Assembly: GCF_016415625.1 (NCBI RefSeq)
Contig: NZ_WBXP01000016.1
Coordinates: 17,182-81,181 of the forward strand
Direction: 5' to 3'
DNA: 64,000 bases
Origin: Shimwellia pseudoproteus
GTDB taxonomy: Bacteria > Pseudomonadota > Gammaproteobacteria > Enterobacterales > Enterobacteriaceae
Every line of letters starts with the position of its first letter. Positions within the stretch are counted from its first letter, which is position 1. Positions 24,584-36,854 of this stretch are shown here, piece by piece. Below the pieces are notes generated by a model. That model ran no database searches and was not told the DNA's origin. It worked only from the letters and a program-made list of their open reading frames with translations. The position numbers and the translations under genes are program-made.

Positions 24584-25416
24584 TGTTTTCTGTTGCCTCA
24601 AAGCGGGTGTTGCCGGGGTTCACCCTGAGCCTGGGCACCAGCCTGCTGTTTGTCTGCCTGATCCTGTTATTACCGCTGAGTGCGCTGGTGATGCAACTGG
24701 CGCAGATGACCTGGTCAGAGTACTGGACGGTGATAACCAACCCGCAAATTGTGGCGGCCTATAAAGTGACATTACTGTCCGCGGCGGTGGCATCGATATT
24801 TAACGGCGTGTTCGGGATGCTGATGGCCTGGATCCTGACCCGCTATGAGTTCCCCGGCCGCAGCCTGCTGGATGCGCTGATGGATTTGCCTTTTGCGTTA
24901 CCCACCGCGGTGGCGGGCCTGACCCTGGCGTCGCTGTTCTCGGTGAATGGCTTCTACGGTGAATGGCTGGCGACCCTGGGGATTAAAGTCACCTATACCT
25001 GGCTTGGGATTGCCGTCGCCATGGCGTTTACCAGCATCCCTTTTGTGGTGCGCACGGTACAGCCGGTTCTGGAGGAACTGGGGCCAGAATATGAAGAAGC
25101 GGCCCAGACCCTCGGCGCCACGCGCTGGCAGAGTTTTCGCCGGGTGGTATTACCGGAGCTGTCCCCCGCGCTGATTGCCGGGGTGGCGCTGTCGTTTACC
25201 CGCAGCCTGGGCGAGTTCGGGGCGGTGATTTTTATTGCCGGGAATATTGCCTGGAAAACCGAAGTGACCTCGCTGATGATTTTTGTCCGCCTGCAGGAGT
25301 TTGACTACCCGGCGGCCAGTGCGGTTGCCTCGGTTATCCTCGGCGCTTCCCTGTTACTGCTGTTTAGCATCAATACCTTGCAAAGCCGCTTTGGTCAGCG
25401 GGTGGTAGGTCACTAA
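24583..25416 (+). CDS. cysT: Sulfate/thiosulfate ABC transporter permease CysT
   Basis: Inner-membrane permease (CysT/CysU) of 277 residues with six predicted membrane helices. The cytoplasmic EAA loop that docks with CysA is EEAAQTLGATRWQSFRRVVLPELSPALIAG. Its ATG overlaps the cysP stop by one base (TAATG), so translation is coupled. It forms a heterodimer with CysW. Confidence 0.95.
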   Translation: MFSVASKRVLPGFTLSLGTSLLFVCLILLLPLSALVMQLAQMTWSEYWTVITNPQIVAAYKVTLLSAAVASIFNGVFGMLMAWILTRYEFPGRSLLDALMDLPFALPTAVAGLTLASLFSVNGFYGEWLATLGIKVTYTWLGIAVAMAFTSIPFVVRTVQPVLEELGPEYEEAAQTLGATRWQSFRRVVLPELSPALIAGVALSFTRSLGEFGAVIFIAGNIAWKTEVTSLMIFVRLQEFDYPAASAVASVILGASLLLLFSINTLQSRFGQRVVGH

Positions 25417-26288
25417 TGGCGAATGTTACTCCACTGGCAACCGCCGCGCGCGCGCGGCAGCCGATTAACTGGGGAAAATGGGCGTTAATCGGGATTGGCG
25501 TGCTGTTGTCCACGTTTATCCTGCTGGTGCCGATTATCTATATCTTTTGCCAGGCATTTGCCAAAGGGCTGATGCCGGTGCTGCACAACCTGGCCGATGC
25601 GGACATGCTGCACGCTATCTGGCTGACGGTGCTGATTGCGTTGATTTCGGTGCCGGTGAACCTGGTGTTCGGTACCCTGCTGGCCTGGCTGGTGACCCGT
25701 TTTACCTTTCCGGGCCGCCAGTTGCTGCTGACCCTGCTGGATATCCCGTTCGCGGTATCCCCGGTGGTGGCTGGTCTGGTCTATCTGCTGTTTTATGGAT
25801 CCAATGGCCCTCTGGGGCCGTGGCTTGATGCCCATAATCTGCAAATTATGTTCGCCTGGCCGGGTATGTTGCTGGTGACCATTTTCGTAACCTGTCCGTT
25901 TGTGGTGCGTGAGCTGGTGCCGGTGATGCACAGCCAGGGCAGCCAGGAAGATGAAGCGGCCATTTTGCTGGGGGCATCCGGCTGGCAGATGTTCCGCCGG
26001 GTAACGTTACCCAACATCCGCTGGGCGTTGTTATACGGCGTGGTATTGACCAATGCCCGCGCCATTGGCGAGTTCGGGGCGGTGTCCGTGGTATCGGGCT
26101 CGATCCGCGGTGAAACCCTCTCACTGCCGTTACAGATTGAATTACTGGAGCAGGATTACAACACCGTGGGGTCCTTCACGGCGGCGGCGCTATTAGCGCT
26201 GATGGCAATCCTGACCCTGTTTATGAAAAGTGCATTACAGTGGCGCCTGGCCAACCAGGAGAAACGCCAGAAGGAGGAACATCAATGA
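25416..26288 (+). CDS. cysW: Sulfate/thiosulfate ABC transporter permease CysW
   Basis: Second permease subunit, 290 residues (E. coli 291), six membrane helices. The EAA loop reads [31 protein letters not shown]. It overlaps cysT by one base at a TAATG junction and cysA by four bases at ATGA. An internal run of Ala-Arg at residues 9-14 comes from the GC-rich stretch near 25440. Confidence 0.95.
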   Translation: MANVTPLATAARARQPINWGKWALIGIGVLLSTFILLVPIIYIFCQAFAKGLMPVLHNLADADMLHAIWLTVLIALISVPVNLVFGTLLAWLVTRFTFPGRQLLLTLLDIPFAVSPVVAGLVYLLFYGSNGPLGPWLDAHNLQIMFAWPGMLLVTIFVTCPFVVRELVPVMHSQGSQEDEAAILLGASGWQMFRRVTLPNIRWALLYGVVLTNARAIGEFGAVSVVSGSIRGETLSLPLQIELLEQDYNTVGSFTAAALLALMAILTLFMKSALQWRLANQEKRQKEEHQ

Positions 26289-27370
26289 GTATTCAGATAG
26301 CCAATATCCGTAAGTCGTTTGGTCATACCCAGGTGCTGAATGATATCTCACTGGACATTCCTTCGGGCCAGATGGTGGCGCTGCTGGGGCCATCGGGCTC
26401 CGGGAAAACCACGCTGCTGCGTATTATTGCCGGGCTGGAACACCAGACCAGCGGGCATATCCGCTTCCAGGGCACTGACGTCAGCCGCCTGCATGCCCGG
26501 GACCGGAAAGTCGGCTTTGTGTTCCAGCACTATGCGCTGTTCCGCCATATGACGGTGTTTGACAATATCGCTTTTGGGCTGACGGTGTTACCGCGTAAGG
26601 CGCGGCCCGGGGCGGCGGCAATTAAGCAGAAGGTGACTGCGTTACTGGAAATGGTGCAACTTGCTCATTTGGCCGATCGCTATCCGGCGCAACTGTCCGG
26701 CGGCCAGAAGCAGCGCGTGGCGCTGGCCCGGGCCCTGGCGGTGGAGCCGCAGATCCTGCTGCTGGATGAGCCTTTCGGTGCGCTGGATGCCCAGGTACGT
26801 AAAGAACTTCGCCGCTGGCTGCGTGAGCTGCACGAAGAGCTGAAATTCACCAGCGTATTTGTGACCCATGACCAGGAGGAGGCCATGGAAGTGGCGGACC
26901 GCGTGGTGGTCATGAGCCAGGGGAATATTGAACAGGCCGACAGCCCGGAAATCGTCTGGCGGGAACCGGCCACCCGCTTTGTGCTGGAGTTTCTCGGGGA
27001 GGTTAACCGCCTGAAAGGGACTATCCGCGGTAGCCAGTTCCATGTGGGCGCTCACCGCTGGCCGCTGGGGTTCACGCCGGCCTGGCAGGGGGATGTTGAT
27101 CTGTTCTTGCGGCCCTGGGAAGTGGATGTCAGCGACCGGACCAGCCTCGACTCACCGCTGCCGGTACAGGTTGTTGAAGCCAGCCTACGCGGGCATTTCG
27201 TCCAGTTGGTGGTGCAACCCCAGGGCTGGTATCCGGATCCTATCACCGTCGTGCTGGCGGGGGAGCGCGTCCCGTTACGGGGCGAGCGTCTGTTTGTCGG
27301 GCTGCAAAATGCGCGTATTTATCATGACCAGCAGCCGATCCAGAGTGTTGCTCTGGCACAGACGGCCTGA
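26285..27370 (+). CDS. cysA: Sulfate/thiosulfate ABC transporter ATPase CysA
   Basis: ATP-hydrolysing subunit of 361 residues. Walker A is [12 protein letters not shown], the ABC signature [15 protein letters not shown], Walker [15 protein letters not shown] and the switch histidine lies in [12 protein letters not shown]-terminal TOBE-like domain follows. The ATG at 26285 has an AAGGAGG ribosome-binding site and overlaps the end of cysW. A strong hairpin terminator follows before cysM. Confidence 0.96.
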   Translation: MSIQIANIRKSFGHTQVLNDISLDIPSGQMVALLGPSGSGKTTLLRIIAGLEHQTSGHIRFQGTDVSRLHARDRKVGFVFQHYALFRHMTVFDNIAFGLTVLPRKARPGAAAIKQKVTALLEMVQLAHLADRYPAQLSGGQKQRVALARALAVEPQILLLDEPFGALDAQVRKELRRWLRELHEELKFTSVFVTHDQEEAMEVADRVVVMSQGNIEQADSPEIVWREPATRFVLEFLGEVNRLKGTIRGSQFHVGAHRWPLGFTPAWQGDVDLFLRPWEVDVSDRTSLDSPLPVQVVEASLRGHFVQLVVQPQGWYPDPITVVLAGERVPLRGERLFVGLQNARIYHDQQPIQSVALAQTA

Positions 27371-27393
27371 TAGGTTAATCAAACGATGAGCAG

Positions 27394-27417
27394 GCGGCCT
27401 TTCGTGGCCGCTTTTTT
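27394..27417 (+). terminator. Intrinsic terminator between cysA and cysM
   Basis: Perfect stem GCGGCC / GGCCGC with a six-base loop followed by six T residues. It lies 24 bases after the cysA stop and ends only 20 bases before the cysM start, so it may reduce read-through from cysPTWA into cysM. Confidence 0.85.
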
Positions 27418-27437
27418 ATGGGTAGTGGACAGGCAAC

Positions 27438-28352
27438 GTGAACACAACATTAGAAACCACCATTGGCAATACGCCTCTGGTGCGGCTCCAGCGTATGGGG
27501 CCGGAAAACGGCAGTGAAGTCTGGGTCAAACTGGAAGGCAACAATCCGGCAGGATCGGTGAAGGATCGCGCGGCGCTGTCAATGATCGTTGAGGCGGAAA
27601 AACGGGGTGATATTCGCCCGGGGGATCGACTAATCGAAGCCACCAGCGGCAATACCGGTATTGCCCTGGCGATGATTGCCGCCCTGAAAGGGTACCGGAT
27701 GACGCTATTGATGCCTGACAATATGAGCCTTGAGCGCAAGGCGGCAATGCGGGCTTATGGGGCTGAACTGCTGCTGGTCACTAAAGCGCAGGGCATGGAA
27801 GGGGCCCGGGATTTAGCCCAGGAGATGGCCCGCCGCGGAGAGGGGTATATCCTTGATCAGTTTAATAACCCGGATAATCCGCTGGCCCATTACCGTACTA
27901 CCGGCCCGGAGATCTGGCGCCAGACCGGCGGGCGGATCAGCCATTTTGTGTCGAGCATGGGGACAACCGGCACGGTTACCGGTACCGGCCGTTTCCTGAA
28001 AGAGCAGCATAAGCCGGTCACCATCGTTGGCCTGCAACCCTGTGAAGGCAGCAGTATTCCGGGGATCCGCCGCTGGCCAGCAGAATATATGCCGGGGATT
28101 TTTACCGCGTCGCTGGTGGATAAGGTACTGGATATCAGCCAGGCAGAGGCAGAACGCACCACGCGTCTACTGGCGATGAAAGAGGGCATTTTTTGCGGCG
28201 TCAGCTCCGGTGGGGCGGTGTCCGGGGCATTACGGGTCGCCGGGGATAACCCGGGGGCGGTGGTGGTGGCGATTATTTGCGATCGCGGGGACCGCTACTT
28301 GTCTACCGGGGTATTCAGTGAGGAGAGCTTCCACCAGGGGGAAGGGATCTAG
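27438..28352 (+). CDS. cysM: Cysteine synthase B (O-acetylserine/thiosulfate sulfhydrylase)
   Basis: PLP enzyme of 304 residues that makes cysteine from O-acetylserine and sulfide, or S-sulfocysteine with thiosulfate. The PLP lysine lies in NNPAGSVKDRAALSM, the phosphate-binding loop is [13 protein letters not shown], and the C-terminal CGVSSGGAVSGAL is typical. It starts with GTG, as does E. coli cysM. It is adjacent to the thiosulfate transporter genes, which fits its ability to use thiosulfate. Confidence 0.95.
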   Translation: MNTTLETTIGNTPLVRLQRMGPENGSEVWVKLEGNNPAGSVKDRAALSMIVEAEKRGDIRPGDRLIEATSGNTGIALAMIAALKGYRMTLLMPDNMSLERKAAMRAYGAELLLVTKAQGMEGARDLAQEMARRGEGYILDQFNNPDNPLAHYRTTGPEIWRQTGGRISHFVSSMGTTGTVTGTGRFLKEQHKPVTIVGLQPCEGSSIPGIRRWPAEYMPGIFTASLVDKVLDISQAEAERTTRLLAMKEGIFCGVSSGGAVSGALRVAGDNPGAVVVAIICDRGDRYLSTGVFSEESFHQGEGI

Positions 28353-28377
28353 CGACGAATTGCGCGATAACGGCAAT

Positions 28378-28406
28378 AAAAATGGCGCCATCAGGCGCCA
28401 TTTTTT
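28378..28406. terminator. Bidirectional terminator between cysM and crr
   Basis: TGGCGCC / GGCGCCA stem with an ATCA loop, A-rich on the left and six T residues on the right. It serves cysM on the plus strand and the ptsHI-crr operon on the minus strand. Confidence 0.88.
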
Positions 28407-28420
28407 AATCAGGAGAGTGA

Positions 28421-28924
28421 TTACTTCTTGATACGAATAACCGGGGTTTCGCCCACGGTCACACTACCAGACAGCTTGATCAGCTCTTTGATCTCGTCCA
28501 TGTTGGAGATAACAACCGGGGTCAGGGTAGACTTGGCTTTCTCTTCCAGCAGGGGCAGATCGAATTCGATGACAACATCACCTTTCTTGACGCGCTGGCC
28601 TTCTTCGGCGATACGTTTGAAACCTTCGCCTTTCAGTTCAACGGTGTCGATACCAAAGTGAACAAACAGCTCAATGCCGCTATCGGACTCGATAGAGAAA
28701 GCATGGTTAGTTTCAAAGATCTTACCAATGGTGCCGTCTACCGGTGCGACCATTTTGTCGCCAGTAGGTTTGATGGCGATACCATCACCAACGATTTTTT
28801 CGGCAAATACCACATCAGGCACATCTTCAATGTTGACGATTTCACCAGACAGTGGAGCAACGATTTCAATGATTCCGGTGTCACTGTTGCCTTTGTCACC
28901 GAAAAGTTTACTAAATAACCCCAT
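28421..28924 (-). CDS. crr: PTS glucose-specific EIIA component
   Basis: EIIA-Glc receives phosphate from HPr, passes it to EIICB-Glc, and regulates adenylate cyclase and inducer exclusion. It has 167 residues, two fewer than E. coli, the change lying in the N-terminal tail. The phosphorylated histidine is H89 in [14 protein letters not shown] and the catalytic helper is H74 in FETNHAFS. It is the third gene of ptsH-ptsI-crr, 43 bases after ptsI; in E. coli crr also has its own promoters inside ptsI. Confidence 0.97.
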   Translation of the reverse strand: MGLFSKLFGDKGNSDTGIIEIVAPLSGEIVNIEDVPDVVFAEKIVGDGIAIKPTGDKMVAPVDGTIGKIFETNHAFSIESDSGIELFVHFGIDTVELKGEGFKRIAEEGQRVKKGDVVIEFDLPLLEEKAKSTLTPVVISNMDEIKELIKLSGSVTVGETPVIRIKK

Positions 28925-28967
28925 TAGCCTTCTCTCCTAAGCAGTAATTTGGGCCGTATCTTGTGGA

Positions 28968-30695
28968 TTAGCAGATTGTTTTTTCTTCAATGAACTTGTT
29001 AACCAGCGCCATTAACTCGTCCGTTGTCGGTTGAGCAAGAGCTTGCTCTGCTAATACCCTGGCATCTTCGAAGTTCGTATTACGAATAATCTTCTTGATG
29101 CGCGGGATAGATATGGCACTCATACTGAATTCGTCCAGACCCATCCCCAGCAACAGTAGTGTAGCACGTTCATCGCCAGCAAGCTCACCGCACATACCGG
29201 TCCACTTACCTTCTGCATGAGAAGCGTCAATTACCTGTTTAATCAGGGTCAGGACTGACGGAGACATCGGCTGGTAGAGGTGGGAGATCATATCATTACC
29301 ACGGTCAACCGCCAGTGTGTACTGCGTCAAATCGTTGGTACCAATACTAAAGAAATCAACTTCTTTGGCCAAATGATGCGCAATTGTCGCTGCCGCAGGG
29401 GTTTCCACCATCACGCCAATTTCAATTGACTCATCAAATGCTTTGTTTTCGTCGCGCAGTTCCGCTTTGTATTTCTCAATTTCTGCTTTCAGTGCACGCA
29501 CTTCTTCAACAGAGATTATCATCGGGAACATGATGCGCAGTTTACCGAAAGCAGACGCCCGCAGGATGGCACGTACCTGATCGCGCAGGATTTCTTTACG
29601 GTCCATTGCGATACGGATAGCACGCCAGCCGAGGAACGGGTTTTCTTCTTTCGGGAAGTTCATGTACGGCAGCTTTTTATCGCCACCGATGTCCATGGTA
29701 CGGACGATGACCGCCTGAGAACCGCACGCTTCAGCCACTGCTTTATAAGCAGCAAACTGTTCGTCTTCGGTCGGCAGTGCGTCGCGATCCATAAACAGGA
29801 ATTCTGTACGATACAGACCAACACCTTCTGCACCGTTGCGTTCTGCACCGGCCACATCGCGTACGGTACCGATGTTGGCGCAGACTTCTACCTGGTGACC
29901 ATCAAGGGTGATCGCCGGCAGGTCTTTCAGTTTAGCCAGTTCGGCTTTTTCTTCTGCAACCTGAGTTTGCAGCTGGCGCAGTGCATCGATCTCGTCGTTA
30001 GTCGGGTTAACGTAGACGTTGTTGTTAACCGCATCGAGGATCAGATAATCACCGCTTACGACCTGGGTCGTGATATTACCGGTACCCACGATAGCCGGCA
30101 GCTCAAGGGAGCGCGCCATGATCGAGGTATGTGACGTGCGGCCACCGATATCGGTGATAAAGCCCAGCACTTTCTTAAGATTCAGCTGTGCGGTTTCGGA
30201 CGGGGTAAGATCGGTTGCCACCAGGATAACTTCCTCCTGGATTGCGCTCAGATCGATAATCGCCAGGCCCAAAATGTTACGCAACAGGCGTTTACCGATG
30301 TCACGTACGTCTGCGGCACGTTCTTTCAGGTATTCGTCGTCTAACTCTTCCAGAGTAGAAGCCTGCCCTTCAATAATCTGATATGCCGCTGCGTCGGCGG
30401 TGATGAGCTTATCTTTAATCAGGGCTATGATTTCCTGCTCCAGCTCCTCATCTTCCAGCAACATAATGTGGCCTTCAAAGATAGCTTCTTTTTCTTCACC
30501 GAAAGTTTCACCAGCTTTGGTTTTGATCGCTTCTAACTGTGCGGATGCCTTGGCACGACCGCTCAGGAAACGTTCAACCTCCTGGTCAACCTTGTCAGCA
30601 GAAATTTTCTTCCGGTCGATGACAATCTCATCTTCTTTCAGCAGAAGCGCTTTGCCGAAAGCGATACCCGGGGATGCTAAAATGCCTGAAATCAT
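28968..30695 (-). CDS. ptsI: PTS enzyme I
   Basis: Phosphoenolpyruvate-protein phosphotransferase, 575 residues as in E. coli. It takes phosphate from PEP onto the active-site histidine in [21 protein letters not shown] (about residue 189) and gives it to HPr. The PEP-binding barrel shows [13 protein letters not shown] and the C-terminal cysteine site GMCGELAGD. Codon use is distinctly biased toward highly expressed genes compared with flanking accessory genes. Confidence 0.97.
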   Translation of the reverse strand: MISGILASPGIAFGKALLLKEDEIVIDRKKISADKVDQEVERFLSGRAKASAQLEAIKTKAGETFGEEKEAIFEGHIMLLEDEELEQEIIALIKDKLITADAAAYQIIEGQASTLEELDDEYLKERAADVRDIGKRLLRNILGLAIIDLSAIQEEVILVATDLTPSETAQLNLKKVLGFITDIGGRTSHTSIMARSLELPAIVGTGNITTQVVSGDYLILDAVNNNVYVNPTNDEIDALRQLQTQVAEEKAELAKLKDLPAITLDGHQVEVCANIGTVRDVAGAERNGAEGVGLYRTEFLFMDRDALPTEDEQFAAYKAVAEACGSQAVIVRTMDIGGDKKLPYMNFPKEENPFLGWRAIRIAMDRKEILRDQVRAILRASAFGKLRIMFPMIISVEEVRALKAEIEKYKAELRDENKAFDESIEIGVMVETPAAATIAHHLAKEVDFFSIGTNDLTQYTLAVDRGNDMISHLYQPMSPSVLTLIKQVIDASHAEGKWTGMCGELAGDERATLLLLGMGLDEFSMSAISIPRIKKIIRNTNFEDARVLAEQALAQPTTDELMALVNKFIEEKTIC

Positions 30696-30754
30696 AACCC
30701 TACCTTACTTGTGACTGATTTGAATGAAATCCAGTTTCCTCTGAGAGCCGCAGC

Positions 30755-31012
30755 TTACTCGAGTTCAGCCATCAGTTTAACCAGATGCTCAACTGCTTTC
30801 TGCTCGTCTTCGCCTTCAGCGGAGATGGTCACAACGGTGCCCTGAGTCAGGCCCAGTGTCTGCAGTTTAAACAGGCTTTTGGCACTGGCGCTTTTGCCAT
30901 TGGAGGTTACGGTGATATCGGAAGTGAAGCCTTTCGCTTCTTTAACAAACTGAGCAGCAGGGCGGGTATGCAGGCCGTTCGGAGCGGTAATAGTAACTTC
31001 TTGCTGGAACAT
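30755..31012 (-). CDS. ptsH: PTS phosphocarrier protein HPr
   Basis: Phosphocarrier of 85 residues. The phosphorylated histidine is H15 in [14 protein letters not shown], and S46 lies in [19 protein letters not shown]. It is the first gene of the pts operon, 59 bases before ptsI, with a GGGGAAA ribosome-binding site. A candidate promoter lies about 160 bases upstream. Confidence 0.97.
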   Translation of the reverse strand: MFQQEVTITAPNGLHTRPAAQFVKEAKGFTSDITVTSNGKSASAKSLFKLQTLGLTQGTVVTISAEGEDEQKAVEHLVKLMAELE

Positions 31013-31173
31013 TGTATTTCCCCAACTTATAGGTTTAGTGTTGTGGAACTAAAGTCTAGCCTGGCGGCTACACTTTAGCCTGTATTATTGGTGCCAGTAC
31101 CAGCTGGTGCTGGACACTGATGCGGAGCAAGCCAGTCAAATATGTTGCACCGGGAGTTCGCTCATCGCCATCC

Positions 31174-31203
31174 ATTATGCCGCTAAACGCTGCTGGCCAC
31201 CAA
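31174..31203 (-). promoter_or_regulatory. Candidate sigma-70 promoter for ptsH
   Basis: On the minus strand, TTGGTG (31198-31203), an 18-base spacer and CATAAT (31174-31179). The surrounding TTTAGCGGCATAATG resembles the P1 start region of E. coli ptsH as I remember it. The rest of the 370-base ptsH-cysK interval holds the cysK terminator and no gene; the upstream catabolite-activated promoter was not identified. Confidence 0.6.
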
Positions 31204-31332
31204 ACCGATAAATCGATTCAGCCGTGGTGATGTGCGATCTATTGATTTCACGCATCAAAATAATGCAGGTTAAATACCAGAGCTTTAGCCAGCAGGCAAT
31301 GCTACGTGGGCTCAATTTATGACGCGAGGCAC

Positions 31333-31360
31333 AAAAAAACACCCAGAAGGGTGTTTTTTT
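31333..31360 (-). terminator. Intrinsic terminator of cysK
   Basis: ACACCC / GGGTGT stem with an AGAA loop, flanked by A and T runs of at least six on both sides, 23 bases past the cysK stop. It is symmetric enough to work in both directions, which also insulates the pts promoter. Confidence 0.9.
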
Positions 31361-31382
31361 AGTCAATTTCGCGGACCTGGCA

Positions 31383-32354
31383 TCACTGTTGCAGTTCTTT
31401 CTCAGTGAACAGATCGGCAAACAGGGCGGTGCTTAAATAACGCTCACCGGAAGAGGGCAGGATAACCACGATATTTTTATTGGCAAAGGTTTCATCTTGC
31501 TGGAGTTTCAGCGCTGCGGCCACGGCGGCGCCGGAGGAAATCCCGGCCAGAATGCCTTCTTCTTCCATCAGACGACGGGCAGTGGAGATGGCTTCTTCAT
31601 TGCTGATGGTCACCACTTTGTCGATAAGCTTCAGATCCAGGTTACCCGGGATAAAGCCAGCACCGATACCCTGGATTTTATGCGGGCCGGGTTTGATTTC
31701 TTCACCGGCCAGCGCCTGGGTTATCACCGGTGAATCCGTTGGCTCAACGGCCACGCTGATCAGCGCTTTTTTGCCTTTGGTGTTTTTGATATAGCGAGTT
31801 ACGCCGGTCAGCGTACCGCCGGTACCGACACCGGCAATGAACACATCCACGTCACCATCGGTATCTTCCCAGATTTCCGGGCCAGTGGTTTTCTCGTGGA
31901 TTTCCGGGTTAGCCGGGTTGCTGAACTGTTGCAGCAGCACATATTTAACCGGATCGCTGGCGACGATTTCTTCCGCCTTCTGGATAGCGCCTTTCATCCC
32001 TTTAGCGCCCTCGGTCAGCACCAGGTTTGCTCCCAGTGCTTTCAGTAATTTACGGCGCTCAACGCTCATGGTTTCCGGCATGGTCAGCGTTAGCTTGTAG
32101 CCCCGCGCCGCCGCCACATAGGCCAGAGCAATACCGGTGTTGCCGCTGGTGGGTTCCACCAGCTCGACGCCAGGTTTCAGGATGCCGCGTTTCTCTGCGT
32201 CCCAGATCATATTGGCGCCGATACGGCATTTTACGCTGAAGCTGGGATTACGGGATTCAACTTTGGCCAGAATACGTCCATTGCCAATGCGATTCAGTCG
32301 AACCAGCGGTGTATGACCGATGGTGAGAGAATTGTCTTCGTAGATCTTGCTCAT
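31383..32354 (-). CDS. cysK: Cysteine synthase A
   Basis: O-acetylserine sulfhydrylase A, 323 residues as in E. coli, the main aerobic cysteine synthase; it also binds CysE in the cysteine synthase complex. The PLP lysine is K42 in [14 protein letters not shown]. The PLP phosphate loop [10 protein letters not shown] and the acetylserine loop TSGNTGIAL are intact. The start at 32354 ([14 protein letters not shown]) matches E. coli; a longer in-frame start at 32390 is spurious. A CysB-dependent promoter is expected in the 165 bases between cysK and cysZ. Confidence 0.96.
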   Translation of the reverse strand: MSKIYEDNSLTIGHTPLVRLNRIGNGRILAKVESRNPSFSVKCRIGANMIWDAEKRGILKPGVELVEPTSGNTGIALAYVAAARGYKLTLTMPETMSVERRKLLKALGANLVLTEGAKGMKGAIQKAEEIVASDPVKYVLLQQFSNPANPEIHEKTTGPEIWEDTDGDVDVFIAGVGTGGTLTGVTRYIKNTKGKKALISVAVEPTDSPVITQALAGEEIKPGPHKIQGIGAGFIPGNLDLKLIDKVVTISNEEAISTARRLMEEEGILAGISSGAAVAAALKLQQDETFANKNIVVILPSSGERYLSTALFADLFTEKELQQ

Positions 32355-32478
32355 GGCCCATCCTTTAACTGTATGAAATTTAGCGACCACCCCAGCATAC
32401 CGCCTGAAATCATATGGGGAAGTAAGGATTTAGTATATCTATATTCGCAGGGGAAATAATGAACCGCAAGATGGAATA

Positions 32479-32500
32479 AGAGGCGGCATATGCCGCCTCT
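32479..32500 (-). terminator. 22-bp perfect palindrome after cysZ
   Basis: Self-complementary AGAGGCGGCATATGCCGCCTCT-type element (22 bases, arms of 11) 20 bases beyond the cysZ stop. The following T-rich stretch on the minus strand is short, so termination is probable but not certain. Confidence 0.6.
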
Positions 32501-32519
32501 GTGGTGAGGGCAGGGGGGA

Positions 32520-33281
32520 TTATTTCCACATATTGTGCTTATCGCGGTAGCACTCAACCCACATGGCGGTCGCCCCGCAGACGGCAACCGGCATAATGAA
32601 CAGGTTCAGAACCGGGATCATGGTAAACAGGCTCACCAGGGTACCGAACTGCATATTGATCATTTTGCGCTCCCGCAGGGCCGCACGCATGGTTTTAAAA
32701 GGCACTTTGTGATTATCGAAGGGGTAATCAGCATATTGCAGGCTGAACATCCAGGCGCTGAACAGGAACCAAATCACCGGCGCCAGGGTTTGCCCTAAAC
32801 CGGGAATAAAGTAGAGCAGCAGCAGCACAACGGCCCGGGGCAGATACCAGGTCAATTTTTGCCATTCGCGTTTCATGATGCGCGGCAGATCTTTCATGAT
32901 GTCCAGGATACCGGTGTCTGGCGGGGTTGCCCCGGTGAGCCTGGCCTCAAGCTGTTCTGCCAGCAGGCCATTAAATGGTGCGGCTATCCAGTTAGCGATA
33001 GTCGAGAAGAAATAGCCAAAAATCAGAAACAAAGAGATGACGGCCAGGGGCCAGAGCAGATAGCTTAACCACTGGAGCCAGTCAGGAACCAATGACAACA
33101 GCGACGGGATCCAGCTTTCCAGGCGGGTAAACAGCCACCAAAAGGCGGCCCCCATCAGGAGAATATTGATGAGTAACGGCAGGATCACGAAACGGCGGAT
33201 TCCGGGTTGGTGGATCAATTTCCATCCCTGGGAAAAATAGTGAAATCCGCTATGCGGGGTGGACGACAAATGAGTAGCCAT
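32520..33281 (-). CDS. cysZ: Sulfate permease CysZ
   Basis: Integral membrane sulfate transporter of 253 residues, same as E. coli CysZ, which feeds the assimilatory pathway independently of CysPTWA. Hydrophobic helices are visible ([64 protein letters not shown]). It lies upstream of cysK on the same strand, separated by a palindrome. Confidence 0.94.
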   Translation of the reverse strand: MATHLSSTPHSGFHYFSQGWKLIHQPGIRRFVILPLLINILLMGAAFWWLFTRLESWIPSLLSLVPDWLQWLSYLLWPLAVISLFLIFGYFFSTIANWIAAPFNGLLAEQLEARLTGATPPDTGILDIMKDLPRIMKREWQKLTWYLPRAVVLLLLYFIPGLGQTLAPVIWFLFSAWMFSLQYADYPFDNHKVPFKTMRAALRERKMINMQFGTLVSLFTMIPVLNLFIMPVAVCGATAMWVECYRDKHNMWK

Positions 33282-33513
33282 ACCGGGGAAGAACTCCTGT
33301 TAATGCAACCAAAAAAGTTGTGCCACACTATGATAGCGAACTGAAAAAGGATAACCAGTTAAGAAATGGTCGAAAAAACAGCAAAAAATACGGTTAGGCT
33401 CATCTTTATGGGCTGAAACTTGAGAGTCCGCTTGCACTTATGGAAAGGGGCAAATACTCTTAGGGAATGAATGATTGCCGCGGTGGCAAGGTGTTAGAAC
33501 AACAGAGAATATA

Positions 33514-34536
33514 ATGATGCAGGATTTGCGTCTGATATTAATCATTGTTGGCGCGATAGCCATAATAGCCTTACTGGTGCACGGACTGTGGACCAGTCGT
33601 AAGGAGCGTTCGTCTGTTTTTCGCGATCGTCCGCTTAAGCGTGCGTCGGGGCGGCGTGGTGAAGAGTCTGACGACGAGAACGACTTTAACGAACAAGAAG
33701 AAGGGGTCGGTGAGGTCCGGGTTCATCGTGTGAATCCGCCTCAGGATCAGGGCTCATGGGGGCAGGAGGCGCAGCGTCAGCCACAGCAGGCACCGCAGCA
33801 CCAGTACCAGCCGCCTTATGGGGCGCCGCAGCAGCGTCAGCCGCAGCAGCCCCAACAGCAGCCTCAGCCTTATCAATCTGCTCAGCAACCTGATCCGCTG
33901 CAAGGGCAACAACCGCCACGTCCGGTTATGCCTCAGCCGGGCCAGCCGGAGTACCGTGCACCGCAGCAACCGCAGCCGGGATATCAACAGCCCGCTGTCG
34001 CGCCGCAGCAGCCGGTGGCGCAGCCTGCGCCCCAGCCGGTAGCCGATGCGCCGGTACCGCAGCAGCCTGCCCCCGCGGCAGTGCCACAGCCAGCGGCACC
34101 TGTGCCGGAAAAACCGGTACTGAAAGAGACGGTTATCGTGATGAACGTTGCCGCCCACGCCGGGACCCAGCTTGACGGCGGCATACTGCTGAACAGTATT
34201 CAGCAGGCCGGCTTTAAGTTTGGCGAGATGAATATCTTCCATCGCCATCTGAGCCCGGACGGTAGCGGCAAGGTGTTATTCAGCCTTGCAAACATGGTGA
34301 AGCCGGGATCTTTTGATCCGGAAAATATGCGTGATTTTACCACGCCGGGCGTCACTATTTTTATGCAGGTGCCGTCCTACGGTGATGCGTTGCAGAACTT
34401 TAAACTGATGTTGCAGTCCGCTCAGCATATTGCTGATGAAGTTGGCGGTGTGGTGCTGGATGAACAGCGCCGCATGATGACCCCCCAGAAACTGCGTGAG
34501 TATCAGGACCGCATCAGGGATGTTATCGGCGGGTAA
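33514..34536 (+). CDS. zipA: Cell division protein ZipA
   Basis: Essential division protein that tethers FtsZ to the inner membrane. About 340 residues. An N-terminal membrane anchor ([22 protein letters not shown]), a charged segment, a proline/glutamine-rich linker from about residue 75 to 205, and a conserved C-terminal FtsZ-binding domain beginning near [13 protein letters not shown] and ending [13 protein letters not shown]. Start is chosen at the first ATG of the MMQDLRL pair, as in E. coli. The linker is more glutamine-rich and slightly longer than in E. coli. Confidence 0.95.
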   Translation: MMQDLRLILIIVGAIAIIALLVHGLWTSRKERSSVFRDRPLKRASGRRGEESDDENDFNEQEEGVGEVRVHRVNPPQDQGSWGQEAQRQPQQAPQHQYQPPYGAPQQRQPQQPQQQPQPYQSAQQPDPLQGQQPPRPVMPQPGQPEYRAPQQPQPGYQQPAVAPQQPVAQPAPQPVADAPVPQQPAPAAVPQPAAPVPEKPVLKETVIVMNVAAHAGTQLDGGILLNSIQQAGFKFGEMNIFHRHLSPDGSGKVLFSLANMVKPGSFDPENMRDFTTPGVTIFMQVPSYGDALQNFKLMLQSAQHIADEVGGVVLDEQRRMMTPQKLREYQDRIRDVIGG

Positions 34537-34571
34537 TTTCCCCGACAGCTACGACATCATTTCTATCCAGA

Positions 34572-34594
34572 ACCCCCGCCAGCCGGGGGTTTTT
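34572..34594 (+). terminator. Intrinsic terminator between zipA and ligA
   Basis: CCCCCG / CGGGGG stem with a five-base loop and five T residues, directly after zipA and 26 bases before ligA. Confidence 0.82.
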
Positions 34595-34610
34595 CATATT
34601 TCCAGGGTGA

Positions 34611-36638
<2,028 letters not shown>

Positions 36639-36854
36639 ATGGATAAACAGCAATTAGTGGCGATTGCCAATACGGTGATGCCGTTCGGGAAGTATCAGGG
36701 GCGGATGTTGATCGATCTGCCCGAGGAGTATTTGCTGTGGTTTTCCCGCAAGGGCGAATTCCCCCAGGGGCAACTGGGGGAACTGATGGCGCTCACCTTG
36801 CTGATTAAAATCGAGGGGCTGGACCATCTGGTCCGCCCCCTGAAAGGCCATTAG
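36639..36854 (+). CDS. ypeB: DUF3820 protein YpeB
   Basis: A 71-residue protein of the DUF3820 family, the counterpart of E. coli YpeB (72 residues). Core sequence is MPFGKYQGRMLIDLPEEYLL. It starts one base after the ligA stop, so it is translated from the same message. The 3' end overlaps yfeH by four bases on the other strand. Function unknown; related domains occur in putative nucleases. Confidence 0.88.
   Translation: MDKQQLVAIANTVMPFGKYQGRMLIDLPEEYLLWFSRKGEFPQGQLGELMALTLLIKIEGLDHLVRPLKGH

Noticed and set aside
25440..25460. CGCGCGCG run at the start of cysW as Z-DNA or a frameshift spot
   Set aside because: The run is short and the frame is intact; it simply encodes Ala-Arg residues.
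31175..31420. Open frame of 81 codons between ptsH and cysK
   Set aside because: It runs through the cysK terminator and into cysK, and overlaps the ptsH promoter. Composition is not coding-like.
33754..34248. Antisense open frame of 164 codons in zipA, rich in Arg and Leu
   Set aside because: It is the complement of the CAG/CCG-rich ZipA linker; low-complexity composition keeps the frame open. No ribosome-binding site or family match.
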